Shown piece after piece: positions 51,743 to 60,764 of a DNA stretch of 64,000 bases. The stretch's first letter is position 1; every line of letters starts with the position of its first letter. A program made the position numbers and the translations under genes. Origin of the DNA: Bifidobacterium breve (GTDB taxonomy: Bacteria > Actinomycetota > Thermoleophilia > Solirubrobacterales > Solirubrobacteraceae); contig CAMCUD010000018.1 in assembly GCA_945878865.1 (NCBI GenBank), positions 1 through 64,000 of the forward strand, written 5' to 3'. Under the pieces are notes generated by a model. That model did no database searches. It saw only the letters and a program-made list of their open reading frames with translations, and was not told where the DNA came from.

Positions 51743-51773
51743 TTGGACACTCCTCCGGCGGTTCGCATACGCT
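51743..51773 (+). promoter_or_regulatory. Possible mce operon promoter
   Basis: TTGGAC (51743-51748) and TACGCT (51768-51773) with a 19-nt spacer, 77 nt before the first mce gene. The -10 is weak. No copy of the repeated TetR-type operator is visible in the 182-nt upstream gap. Confidence 0.3.
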
Positions 51774-51849
51774 TCGGCCCGTACGGCGTCGGGCGGGCAG
51801 TCTCACCACGGCGCCGGCATACGTCCCGCCCTGAGGAGAGAGAAGGCCG

Positions 51850-52650
51850 TTGAGCAGTTTCGCCGACCGGCTGGCCCCAGCGAAGAACGCGCTGGAGGAA
51901 GTCGGCGACATGATGATCCTGACCGGGAAGACCGTCGTCTCGGCGGTGCGCCCGCCGTTCCCCTATGGCGGCGAGTTCATCTCGCAGTTCCTCTTCGCGG
52001 TCCGCCTGTGCTGGTTCCCGCTGCTCATCTCCACGGTCGCGGTGAGCTACGGCGCGTCCGGCATCCAGGCCATCAACTTCCTCAACATCTTCGGCTCGCC
52101 CGACCGTCTTGGCGGCTTCTTCGTCCTCGCGGCGATCCGTGAGTTTGCGCCGTTCGTCACCGCGATCGTCCTCGCGGGCGTCGCCGGCACCGCGATCACC
52201 GCCGACCTCGGCGCCCGCAAGATCCGCGAGGAGCTCGACGCGCTGCAGGTGCTCGGCGTCGACCCGGTGAAGAACCTCGTCGTGCCGCGGTTCCTCGCGC
52301 TCATGATCGTGACGGGCCTCTTCGACGTGTTCGCGGTCATCTTCGGCGTCTTCGGCGGCGTGCTCGCCACCGTCACCTCGAACCTCCCGCTCGGCGGCTT
52401 CTGGGCGACGTTCCTGACGAACGCCTCGATCGTCGACCTCTGGGGCTCGTTCGTGAAGTGCACGCTCTTCGGCGCGATCATCGCGATCGTCTGCTGTTAC
52501 AAGGGCATGACCGCGTCGGGCGGCGCCGAGGGCGTGGGCCGGGCCGTCAACCAGGCCGTCGTCATCGCGTTCATGGCGGTCTTCGCCTTCAACTACGTCT
52601 TCACGCAGACGCTGCTGGCGACCAACCCCGAGATCCAGGTGATCCGCTAA
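51850..52650 (+). CDS. Mce-associated permease, YrbE/MlaE type (first)
   Basis: A 266-residue integral membrane protein of the MlaE/YrbE family, the permease of Mce lipid transporters. About five to six helices; the family hallmark of a cytosolic loop, ADLGARKIREELDALQVLG, is clear. TTG start at 51850 preceded by GAGGAGAGAGAAGG. It forms, with the next gene, the heteromeric permease that imports lipid delivered by the Mce hexamer. Confidence 0.92.
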   Translation: MSSFADRLAPAKNALEEVGDMMILTGKTVVSAVRPPFPYGGEFISQFLFAVRLCWFPLLISTVAVSYGASGIQAINFLNIFGSPDRLGGFFVLAAIREFAPFVTAIVLAGVAGTAITADLGARKIREELDALQVLGVDPVKNLVVPRFLALMIVTGLFDVFAVIFGVFGGVLATVTSNLPLGGFWATFLTNASIVDLWGSFVKCTLFGAIIAIVCCYKGMTASGGAEGVGRAVNQAVVIAFMAVFAFNYVFTQTLLATNPEIQVIR

Positions 52651-52653
52651 GCC

Positions 52654-53457
52654 ATGGGCCCCGCCACCTGGACCGCCGTCCCGCGCGACCTCTTCGCGAG
52701 CCTCGGCGAGATCATCAAGTTCACCGGGCGGATCCTCGCCCAGGTCCTGTCGCTGCGCGTCCTGCACTTCTCCGGCGAGGTGCTCCGCCAGGCGGGGCTG
52801 CTGATCGTCTCCTCAGCCCTGGTGATCTGGATCCTCGTCTTCACCGTCGGCCTGCAGTGCGGCATCGAGGGCGCCTACTTCAGCCGTGCCGTCGGCGCGC
52901 CTGCGAACGCCGGCACGTTCGCGGCGTTGTGCAACCTTCGCGAGCTCGTGCCGTACGCCTTCGGCTGGATGATGGCCGCGAAGATCGGGACGGGCATCGT
53001 CGCCGAGCTCGGCTCGATGCGCATCAGCGACGAGATCGACGCCCTCGAGGTCATGGGCATCGACTCCGTCCTCTTCCTGTGCGCGACGAAGCTCCTCGCC
53101 TCGTGGATCACGCTTCCGTTCCTCTACGTCATCGCGATCGGCGCCGGCTTCTTCGCCAGCTACCTCGCGGTGGTGCAGCAGATCGGCGAGGTCTCCAGCG
53201 GCGGCTACTTCCTGCTGTTCTGGATGTTCCAGAACCCGCCCGACATGTTCTTCAGTCTCGCGAAGGCGATGGCGATGGCCACGGTCATCGTGCTGGTCGG
53301 CTGTTATTACGGCTACAACGCGTCGGGCGGTCCGGTGGGAGTCGGAACCGCGACGGCGAAGTCCATGGTGCTCAATCTCGTGATGGTTCACCTCATCGGG
53401 ATGCTCGGCACCCAGGTGTTCTGGGGCGGGAACGCTCGCGCCCCCATCGGAGGTTGA
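52654..53457 (+). CDS. Mce-associated permease, YrbE/MlaE type (second)
   Basis: A 267-residue second MlaE/YrbE permease, 3 nt after the first. It carries the same loop, AELGSMRISDEIDALEVMG, and the same helix arrangement. The two copies are the YrbE A and B pair usual in actinobacterial mce operons. Confidence 0.92.
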   Translation: MGPATWTAVPRDLFASLGEIIKFTGRILAQVLSLRVLHFSGEVLRQAGLLIVSSALVIWILVFTVGLQCGIEGAYFSRAVGAPANAGTFAALCNLRELVPYAFGWMMAAKIGTGIVAELGSMRISDEIDALEVMGIDSVLFLCATKLLASWITLPFLYVIAIGAGFFASYLAVVQQIGEVSSGGYFLLFWMFQNPPDMFFSLAKAMAMATVIVLVGCYYGYNASGGPVGVGTATAKSMVLNLVMVHLIGMLGTQVFWGGNARAPIGG

Positions 53458-53459
53458 CC

Positions 53460-54728
53460 GTGCCCGAAGATCCCCGCGATCCCAAGAACCCGTCCGGCGA
53501 CCTCCCCGCGTGGCCGCCGAGCTGGGCGATGAGCGACACGCCGCAGGAGCCCACGGGTCCCGCGGCCGAGCCGCCCGCCGCCTCAGAGCCGGTGGCCGAG
53601 GAGCCGCCGACGACGGTGCACGAGGCTGCGCCGGCCGAGGCCGCGCCGTGGACGACGCCGGCGCCCGAGCCGGTGGCCGCCGAGCCCGAGCCCGAGCCGG
53701 TCGCGGAGGCGCCCGCCCCCGCCGAGGAACCCGCGTGGGCGCCGGAGTGGACCGAACCCGCGCCTGAGGCGGCGCCGGAGCCCGTCGCCTACGAGCAGCC
53801 CACGATCCAGCACGAGTCGATCTCGGCGCCCCTGGCCGCCGCCGCCGCGCACCACGAGCACGCTGAGCCGCCGGTCGACGAGTCGCCGCGGGTGTCGGTC
53901 GTCAACGAGCCGGAGCCCGAGGGCCAGGACGACGAGTACCGCTACCACAACAGCCCGAAGCGCTCGGCGGGTGTGCCGAACGCGATCGAGTTCGTCGACG
54001 TCCACAAGGCGTTCGGCCGCAACCAGATCCTCCGGGGCCTGAACATGGGCATCCCCGAGGGCAAGATCTCGATGATCCTCGGCCCGTCGGGCACCGGCAA
54101 GTCCGTCTGCATCAAGCACATGGTCGGCCTGCTGTATCCCGACCAGGGCGACGTCATCGTGCACGGCCAGTCGGTCCCGAACATGACCGACGACGAGCTC
54201 TTCGACATGCGCAAGCGCTTCGGCGTCCTCTTCCAGGACGGCGCGCTCTTCGGCTCGATGAACCTCGAGGACAACGTCGCCTTCCCGCTGCGCCAGCACA
54301 CGGACAAGGGCGAGGAGGAGATCCGGGAGATCGTGCACCGCCGCCTCGGCGAGGTCGGTCTGTCGGGCTCCTGGGACAAGATGCCGAACGAGCTGTCGGG
54401 CGGCATGCGCAAGCGCGCGGGGTTCGCCCGGGCGCTCGTGCTCGACCCGGACATCGTCCTCTTCGACGAGCCGGACTCGGGCCTGGACCCGGTCCGCACG
54501 GCGCTGCTGTGCGAGCTCATCGAGGAGATCCACCAGGAGAACGGTGGCGCCTACGTCGTCATCACCCACGACATCCTCTCGGCCCGCCGCGTGGCGGAGC
54601 ACATCAGCGTGCTCTGGCGCGGGCGGATCGTGGAGTCCGGGCCGGCGGAGGAGCTGTTCAACTCCGACAACCCGTTCGTGCGCCAGTTCCTCTCGGGCGA
54701 ATCACAAGGCCCGCTGGGAATGGAGTGA
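53460..54728 (+). CDS. MlaF-like ABC ATPase with long disordered N-terminal extension
   Basis: A 422-residue protein. Residues about 175-422 are the Mce ATPase that powers lipid import (Mkl/MlaF): Walker A GPSGTGKS (208-215), signature LSGGM (312-316), Walker B with DEP (331-338) and switch His370. Residues 1-174 are an acidic Pro/Ala/Glu-rich low-complexity tail absent from usual Mce ATPases. GTG 53460 with GGAGG six nt upstream; an ATG at 53529 would still leave about 150 disordered residues. In mycobacteria the ATPase gene lies apart from mce operons; here it is inside the operon. Confidence 0.9.
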   Translation: MPEDPRDPKNPSGDLPAWPPSWAMSDTPQEPTGPAAEPPAASEPVAEEPPTTVHEAAPAEAAPWTTPAPEPVAAEPEPEPVAEAPAPAEEPAWAPEWTEPAPEAAPEPVAYEQPTIQHESISAPLAAAAAHHEHAEPPVDESPRVSVVNEPEPEGQDDEYRYHNSPKRSAGVPNAIEFVDVHKAFGRNQILRGLNMGIPEGKISMILGPSGTGKSVCIKHMVGLLYPDQGDVIVHGQSVPNMTDDELFDMRKRFGVLFQDGALFGSMNLEDNVAFPLRQHTDKGEEEIREIVHRRLGEVGLSGSWDKMPNELSGGMRKRAGFARALVLDPDIVLFDEPDSGLDPVRTALLCELIEEIHQENGGAYVVITHDILSARRVAEHISVLWRGRIVESGPAEELFNSDNPFVRQFLSGESQGPLGME

Positions 54729-54866
54729 GAAGGCCCCAAGCCATTCACTCCCGAGGGTTGTCAACACACACTCAACATCGCTTCGGAATCATGCCCCGCC
54801 TGCTTTGCAGGGGAGCCCTGTCGTGACCCGTTTTCGTCCTCACCCCCATCGCGGGAGCACCGCGCG

Positions 54867-56195
54867 ATGACGCCCGCCCGCGGCGTCGTCCTCGGTGTGC
54901 TCGTCATCGCGATCGCCGCGGTGGCGTTCGTCGTGCTGCGCGGAGACGGCGGGCCGACGTACAACCTCGTCTTCGAGAACTCCGGCCAGCTCGTCAAGGG
55001 CAACCAGGTGGAGATCTCCGGCCGCGCCGTGGGCAAGGTCGACGAGATCACGCTGACCGACGACAACCAGGCGAAGGTCAAGGTCACGATCACCGACTCG
55101 TCGCTCCAGGACGGTCTCCCGCGCGGGACAAAGGCCACGGTGCGCCAGGCGTCGCTGTCGAGCGTCGCGGGGCGGTTCATCTCGCTGGAGCTCGGCACCG
55201 GGCCGAAGCTGTCGTCCGGCTCGACCATCCCCGCGACGCAGACCCTGTCGACGGTGGACCTCGACCAGCTGTTCAACACGCTCGACGAGCCCACGCGCAA
55301 GAGCCTGCAGAAGGTCGTCCAGGGTCAGGCGACGTGGTACCAGGGCCAGGGCGCGAACGCCAACGAGGCGGCGAAGTGGTTCTCGCCGGCGCTGTCGAGC
55401 ACCTCGAAGCTCCTGCGCCAGCTCACCGAGGATCAGGGCACGTTCGAGTCGCTCGTCGTCAACGCGTCGAAGGTCGTCGGCGCGCTCGCACAGCAGCGCG
55501 ACTCGATCTCCGGCCTCGTGCAGAACGCCAACGAGGCCAGCGCCGCGGTCGGCGACCAGAGCCAGGCGCTCGAGGAATCGCTGAGCGTCCTGCCGACGAC
55601 GCTCAAGCGCGGCAACTCGACGTTCGTCAACCTGCGCTCCACGCTCGACGACCTCGAGCCGCTCGTCGACGTGTCGCTCGAGCAGACGAAGGACCTCGCG
55701 CCGTTCCTCGCCGAGCTGCGTCCGCTGCTCGAGGAGGCGGGGCCGACGGTCAAGGACCTGTCGACGATCGTCAGCAAGCCGGGCGCGAACAACGACCTGA
55801 CCGACCTCATGAAGCAGGCGCCGCAGATCCAGAAGACCGCGACGCCGACCTTCAAGAACACGACCCAGGCGATCAACCAGTCGCTGCCGGTGCTCACGTT
55901 CGCGCGCCCGTACGCGCCTGACGTCATCGGGCTGCTGCGCGACTTCGGTCAGACGAACGCGTACTACGACGCCAACGGCCACTTCGCGCGCGCCCAGGTC
56001 ATCACGAACGCCTTCAGCTACGACCAGGCGACGAACACGCTCACGCCGCAGGACCCGTCGCAGCGGCTCAACGGCGTCTCGACGGGCAACGTCCGGCGCT
56101 GCCCGGGCGCGGCGAGCCAGGCCGCCGCCGACGGTTCGGGCCCGTGGACGGAGAACGGCACGCTGGACTGCGATCCGACGAAGGTGCTGCCGTGA
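54867..56195 (+). CDS. Mce protein (position A)
   Basis: A 442-residue Mce substrate-binding protein: N-terminal transmembrane helix (about 6-24), MlaD/MCE beta-barrel domain (about 30-115), then a long helical region, and a C-terminal segment with two cysteines (VRRCPG, LDCDP). Six such proteins form the hexameric tunnel carrying lipid across the cell envelope. ATG 54867; a 138-nt gap without operator precedes it, unlike the tightly overlapping genes that follow. Confidence 0.9.
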   Translation: MTPARGVVLGVLVIAIAAVAFVVLRGDGGPTYNLVFENSGQLVKGNQVEISGRAVGKVDEITLTDDNQAKVKVTITDSSLQDGLPRGTKATVRQASLSSVAGRFISLELGTGPKLSSGSTIPATQTLSTVDLDQLFNTLDEPTRKSLQKVVQGQATWYQGQGANANEAAKWFSPALSSTSKLLRQLTEDQGTFESLVVNASKVVGALAQQRDSISGLVQNANEASAAVGDQSQALEESLSVLPTTLKRGNSTFVNLRSTLDDLEPLVDVSLEQTKDLAPFLAELRPLLEEAGPTVKDLSTIVSKPGANNDLTDLMKQAPQIQKTATPTFKNTTQAINQSLPVLTFARPYAPDVIGLLRDFGQTNAYYDANGHFARAQVITNAFSYDQATNTLTPQDPSQRLNGVSTGNVRRCPGAASQAAADGSGPWTENGTLDCDPTKVLP

Positions 56196-57646
56196 AGCGC
56201 GCGGGCCTTATCGCGATCCCCGCCGTCCTGATCGCCGCCGTGGCGATCCTGGCGCTCGGCACGGGCGCCAAGGACGACGACGGCGCGTACCGCGTGCGCG
56301 CGATCTTCGACAACGCGTTCACGGTCATCCCCGGCCTCGACGTGAAGATCGCGGGTGTTCGGGTGGGGCAGGTCGAATCGCTCGACCTCACGAAGGACAA
56401 CAAGGCCGCGGTCGTCCTGCGCATCGACAACAAGTCCTTCCAGGACTTCCGCACCGACGCGCTGTGCACGATCCGCCCGCAGGGCCTGATCGGTGAGAAG
56501 TTCGTCGAGTGCGATCCCACGCTGCCGCGGCGCGAGGGCACGCCGGCGCCGCCCGAGCTGCCGGTCGTTCCCGAGGGCGAGCCGGGCGCCGGCCAGCACC
56601 TCCTGCCGGTGTCGCGGACGGGCAAGCCGGTCGACATCGACCTCATCAACGACACGCTGCGGCTGCCCTACCGCGAGCGCCTGACGCTCATCCTCAACGA
56701 GCTGGGCACGGCGGTGTCGGGGCGCGGCACGGAGCTGCGCGCCGCGATCAAGCGGCTGAACCCCGGCCTGCAGGAGACCGACAAGGTCCTGAAGATCCTG
56801 GCCGAGCAGAACGAGACGCTGGGCCGGCTCGCCGAGGAGTCCGACACGGCGCTCGCGCCGCTGGCCGCCGAGCGCCAGCGCGTCGCCGGGTTCATCCAGG
56901 GGGCCGACACGACGCTCCAGGCGCAGGCGAACTCCAGCGAGGCGCTCGAGCAGAGCCTGCAGAAGCTGCCGACGTTCCTCCAGGAGCTCCAGCCCACGAT
57001 GCGCCAGCTGTCGTCGCTCTCCGACGAGGCGATCCCGGTGATCGCCGACCTCGAGGCCGTCGCGCCGCAGCTCAGCCAGTTCATCGAGGGCCTGGGCCCG
57101 TTCAGCACGGCTGCGATTCCCGCGACGACGTCGCTCGGCGAAGCCGCGGACACGGGCGGCAAGGCGCTCATCGCCAGCAAGGGCACGATCGACCAGCTCG
57201 GCACGCTCGCGGAGAACGCGGCGCCGGCGTCGGAGAACCTCAAGGCGCTGACCGAGAGCCTGGAGGAGACGGGGTCGTTTGAGCGGATCCTCAGCCTCAT
57301 CTTCTACGCGGCGAATTCGCAGAACGGATTCGACGATCTCGGGTACTACGCGCGTGGCCTGATCCTCACGGAGCTCAGCGCCACGACGTACGTCACGTCG
57401 AAGACCACTGAGTCGCGCCGGATCGGCGAGAAGCTGGCGAACCCGCCGAAGGACGAGAACGCGGACGCGTCCGCGGCGAGCGCCAGCGCCGCCTCCACGC
57501 TCAAGCTCCCGACCGAGGTCACCGCGCCGCAGAAGACGCGCGCGCCGAAGGAGGCCGTCACGCCGGTGTCCTCTTCGGCCTCCGGCGAGACCCAGTCCTC
57601 GGCCGAGGAGACCGTGGCCGATTACCTGCTCGGGGGTGACTCGTGA
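56192..57646 (+). CDS. Mce protein (position B)
   Basis: A 484-residue Mce protein with an N-terminal membrane helix, an MCE domain (about 28-115, with one inserted loop), a helical shaft, and an Ala/Ser/Thr-rich C-terminal tail of about 60 residues. GTG start overlapping the previous stop (GTGA). Confidence 0.9.
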   Translation: MKRAGLIAIPAVLIAAVAILALGTGAKDDDGAYRVRAIFDNAFTVIPGLDVKIAGVRVGQVESLDLTKDNKAAVVLRIDNKSFQDFRTDALCTIRPQGLIGEKFVECDPTLPRREGTPAPPELPVVPEGEPGAGQHLLPVSRTGKPVDIDLINDTLRLPYRERLTLILNELGTAVSGRGTELRAAIKRLNPGLQETDKVLKILAEQNETLGRLAEESDTALAPLAAERQRVAGFIQGADTTLQAQANSSEALEQSLQKLPTFLQELQPTMRQLSSLSDEAIPVIADLEAVAPQLSQFIEGLGPFSTAAIPATTSLGEAADTGGKALIASKGTIDQLGTLAENAAPASENLKALTESLEETGSFERILSLIFYAANSQNGFDDLGYYARGLILTELSATTYVTSKTTESRRIGEKLANPPKDENADASAASASAASTLKLPTEVTAPQKTRAPKEAVTPVSSSASGETQSSAEETVADYLLGGDS

Positions 57647-59061
57647 GGCAGCGGCGCGGCTCCCTGGCCTCCAACCCCGTGCTCATCGGCGCGGCGACGG
57701 TGCTCGTCGTGCTCGTCGGCGTGTTCCTCGCGTACAACGCGAACTCCGGTCTGCCGTTCGTGCCGACGTACAGCCTCAAGGTGGAGGTGCCGAACGCCGC
57801 GCAGCTCGTCAAGGGCAACGAGGTTCGGGTCGGCGGCACGCGCGTCGGCATCGTCGAGGACATCGGCACGAAGACGTACCCGAACGGCGCGACCACCGCG
57901 ATCCTCAACCTCAAGCTCGAGACGAGCGTCGACCCGCTGCCGAAGGACTCCACCTTCGTGATCCGCTCGCGCTCGGCGCTCGGCCTGAAGTACGTCTCGA
58001 TCACGCGTGGGACGAGCTCGGAGGGGTGGGCCGATGGATCGACGCTGCCGCTGAGCGCTGCGCGCCCGCGCCCGGTCGAGCTCGACCAGGTGCTCAACAC
58101 CTTCAACGAGCCGACCCGTCGCGCCAGCCAGGTCAACATCAAGAACTTCGGCGACGCGCTCGCCGGCCGCGGTGCGGGCCTGAACCGGACGATCGAGGAG
58201 CTCAACCCGCTGCTGGAGAACCTCACGCCGGTCATGCGGATGCTCTCGCAGGAGGACACCGGCCTGCGCAATCTCGTCGTGGCGCTCGAGGCGACGGCGG
58301 CGGAGGTCGCGGGGGTCGCGACGCAGCAGGCCGAGCTGTTCGCCGGGCTTGACACGACGTTCTCGGCGCTCGCCGAGGTCGCGCCGGATATCCAGCTCGC
58401 CACCGAGCGCGCGCCAGCGGCGCTCGACACGGCGATTCGCTCGTTCCGCGTGCAGCGCCCCTTCCTCAAGGACAGCGAGACGCTCTTCACGGCGCTGCAG
58501 CCGGCCGCCAAGGCGCTGCGCGCGTCGGCGCCCGACCTGGCGAACACGGTCGACGTCGGCACCCCGGTGCTCCAGCGGGTTCCGCAGTTCAACGCCGAGC
58601 TGACGACGACGCTGCAGGCGCTGCAGACGTTCTCCGACGATCCGAGCACGGACCTCGGCCTGCGGGGTCTGACCACGCTCGTCGGCATCCTCAACCCGAC
58701 GCTCGCGGACATCACGCCGACGCAGACGCTCTGCAACTACATCGGCATCGCCGCGCGAAACGTCGCCTCGCTCTTCAGCATCGGCGACGCCAACGGCACC
58801 GCGGCGCGTGCGGCGCTGATGAGCCCGATCACGGGCCCGAACAGCCTCGTCGGCCCTGCCTCGGCACCGGCCGCGGGTGGCGGGCCGGAGGCGGCGAAGA
58901 ACTGGGCGCATCTCAACCCGTACCCGAATGCGGGCCAGCCGGGCGCGCCGAAGGAGTGCGAGGCGGGCAACGAGCCGTACACGCCGGGCCAGGTCCAGAT
59001 CGGCAACCCGCCGGGCACCCAGAGCACGAAGACCGACCGCCTCGTGCGAGGTGAGGACTGA
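57643..59061 (+). CDS. Mce protein (position C)
   Basis: A 472-residue Mce protein: N-terminal helix, MCE domain beginning YSLKVEVPNAAQLVKGNEV, helical shaft, and a Pro/Gly-rich tail with CEAG. GTG 57643, 4-nt overlap with the preceding gene. Confidence 0.9.
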   Translation: MRQRRGSLASNPVLIGAATVLVVLVGVFLAYNANSGLPFVPTYSLKVEVPNAAQLVKGNEVRVGGTRVGIVEDIGTKTYPNGATTAILNLKLETSVDPLPKDSTFVIRSRSALGLKYVSITRGTSSEGWADGSTLPLSAARPRPVELDQVLNTFNEPTRRASQVNIKNFGDALAGRGAGLNRTIEELNPLLENLTPVMRMLSQEDTGLRNLVVALEATAAEVAGVATQQAELFAGLDTTFSALAEVAPDIQLATERAPAALDTAIRSFRVQRPFLKDSETLFTALQPAAKALRASAPDLANTVDVGTPVLQRVPQFNAELTTTLQALQTFSDDPSTDLGLRGLTTLVGILNPTLADITPTQTLCNYIGIAARNVASLFSIGDANGTAARAALMSPITGPNSLVGPASAPAAGGGPEAAKNWAHLNPYPNAGQPGAPKECEAGNEPYTPGQVQIGNPPGTQSTKTDRLVRGED

Positions 59062-60764
59062 TGGCGCGCGGCGACAAGGCTGATCGGCCGCGCGTGCTGC
59101 GCAAGGACCGGACGGGCGCCAACCCGGTGACGGTCGGCCTGCTCGCGCTGGTCGTCATCGTCGTGGCGTGCTGGCTGGCCTTCCGCAAGGACAACCCACT
59201 CACGACCCCGTTCAAGCTCGAGGCGGTCTTCCAGACGTCGAACGGCGTGCGTCCGAACATGCCCGTGCGCATCGCCGGCGTTGACGTCGGCAAGGTCACG
59301 GCGGTCAAGGCGCAGGCGACCACGACGGAGACCTCCGTCATCGAGATGGAGATCAACCCGAAGGGGCTGCCCATCCACAAGGACGCCGAGCTGAAGATCC
59401 GCCCCCGCATCTTCCTCGAGGGCAACTACTTCATCGATCTGAAGCCGGGCACGCCGAGCCAGCCGAGCGTCAGCAGTGGCGACACGATCCCGGTGACGCA
59501 GACGGCCACGCCGGTGCAGCTCGACCAGGTGCTGACCGCGCTCCAGCAGAACACCCGGGAGGACCTCCAGGGCCTGCTTCAGGGCTTCGGCGATGGCCTG
59601 ACGAACAAGCCGACGGCTGCGGAGAACGCGACGCAGGACGAGTCCGTCAAGGGCCTGACCGCCGCGCAGGCGCTGAACAAGAGCCTCAACGACGCGCCCG
59701 GCGCCGCGCGTGGCACCGCGATCGTCAACTCGGCGATCGTGGGCGACGGCAACGATGTCGCGGCCACGATCAAGGCGCTGAACACGCTGAGCGTGTCGCT
59801 GTCGGGTGAGACGCAGGCGCTCCAGGACACGGTCGTGAACTTCAACAAGACGGTGTCCGCGTTCGCCGATGAGAGCACGGCGCTCGGCCAGTCGATCGCC
59901 GCACTGCCGAAGACGCTGAAGACGGCCAACGCGACGTTCGACGCGCTCAACGCCTCGTTCCCGCCCGTCCGTGCCTTCGCCAAGGAGATCCTCCCGGGCG
60001 TCGCGGAGACCCAGGCGACGATCGACGCCGCGCGGCCGTGGATCACGCAGGCCACCGCACTGCTCTCCGACGATGAGCTCGGCGGGCTGGTCGACATCCT
60101 CACGCCGACCACCCAGGACCTCGCAGAGGCGGGTGGCAGCACCCAGAGCCTGCTCAACCAGCAGAACCTCCTCGCGCAGTGCGCGACGAAGGTGCTGCTG
60201 CCGACGGGCGACGTCGTCATCGAGGACGGCCCGCGGACCAGCGGCGCGTCGGTCTACAAGGAGTTTTTCTACGCCGCGGTCGGCTTCAACGGCGAGGGCC
60301 AGGAGACCGACGGCAACGGCCAGTGGCTGCGCGCGACGGTCGGCGGGTCCAACCGCGTCGAGACCGGCTCCGTGCCGCTGCAGGGCAACCCGAAGCTCTA
60401 CGGCAACGCGCTGCTGCCGCCGAAGGGCACACGCCCGGCGATGCCGAGCAGCCTGCCGACGCAGAACTTCAAGGAGAACTGCAAGGACCAGGCGCCGCCG
60501 AACCTCAACGCCGCGATCACGGGCCCCGCGGACGGCCAGAACGGCAAGGCCGGTACGTACAAGGGCCTGGGCGGCTCCACGAGCGCGACCGCCGGATCGG
60601 CGTCCTCGACGCCCGTCAAGGCCGCCGCTGCCGCGAAGCCTCGCGCCGCCGCCGAGCCCCAGGCCGTCGCGAAGGCCGACGACGCCGGGGCAGACGACGG
60701 CTCGGTCGCCGGCGGACTGCTCGGCGTGCTCAACCCGCTGCGCAGCGAGGAGGGCGGGAAGTGA
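59061..60764 (+). CDS. Mce protein (position D)
   Basis: A 567-residue Mce protein, the longest in the operon: N-terminal helix (about 20-36), MCE domain beginning FKLEAVFQTSNGVRPNMPVR, helical shaft, and an Ala/Thr-rich C-terminal tail. The ATG shares one base with the previous stop. Confidence 0.9.
   Translation: MARGDKADRPRVLRKDRTGANPVTVGLLALVVIVVACWLAFRKDNPLTTPFKLEAVFQTSNGVRPNMPVRIAGVDVGKVTAVKAQATTTETSVIEMEINPKGLPIHKDAELKIRPRIFLEGNYFIDLKPGTPSQPSVSSGDTIPVTQTATPVQLDQVLTALQQNTREDLQGLLQGFGDGLTNKPTAAENATQDESVKGLTAAQALNKSLNDAPGAARGTAIVNSAIVGDGNDVAATIKALNTLSVSLSGETQALQDTVVNFNKTVSAFADESTALGQSIAALPKTLKTANATFDALNASFPPVRAFAKEILPGVAETQATIDAARPWITQATALLSDDELGGLVDILTPTTQDLAEAGGSTQSLLNQQNLLAQCATKVLLPTGDVVIEDGPRTSGASVYKEFFYAAVGFNGEGQETDGNGQWLRATVGGSNRVETGSVPLQGNPKLYGNALLPPKGTRPAMPSSLPTQNFKENCKDQAPPNLNAAITGPADGQNGKAGTYKGLGGSTSATAGSASSTPVKAAAAAKPRAAAEPQAVAKADDAGADDGSVAGGLLGVLNPLRSEEGGK

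Noticed and set aside
54794-54813. Small hairpin before the first Mce gene as a terminator
   Set aside because: Only a 5-bp perfect stem (CCTGC/GCAGG) inside an operon with no T-tract; too weak to call.
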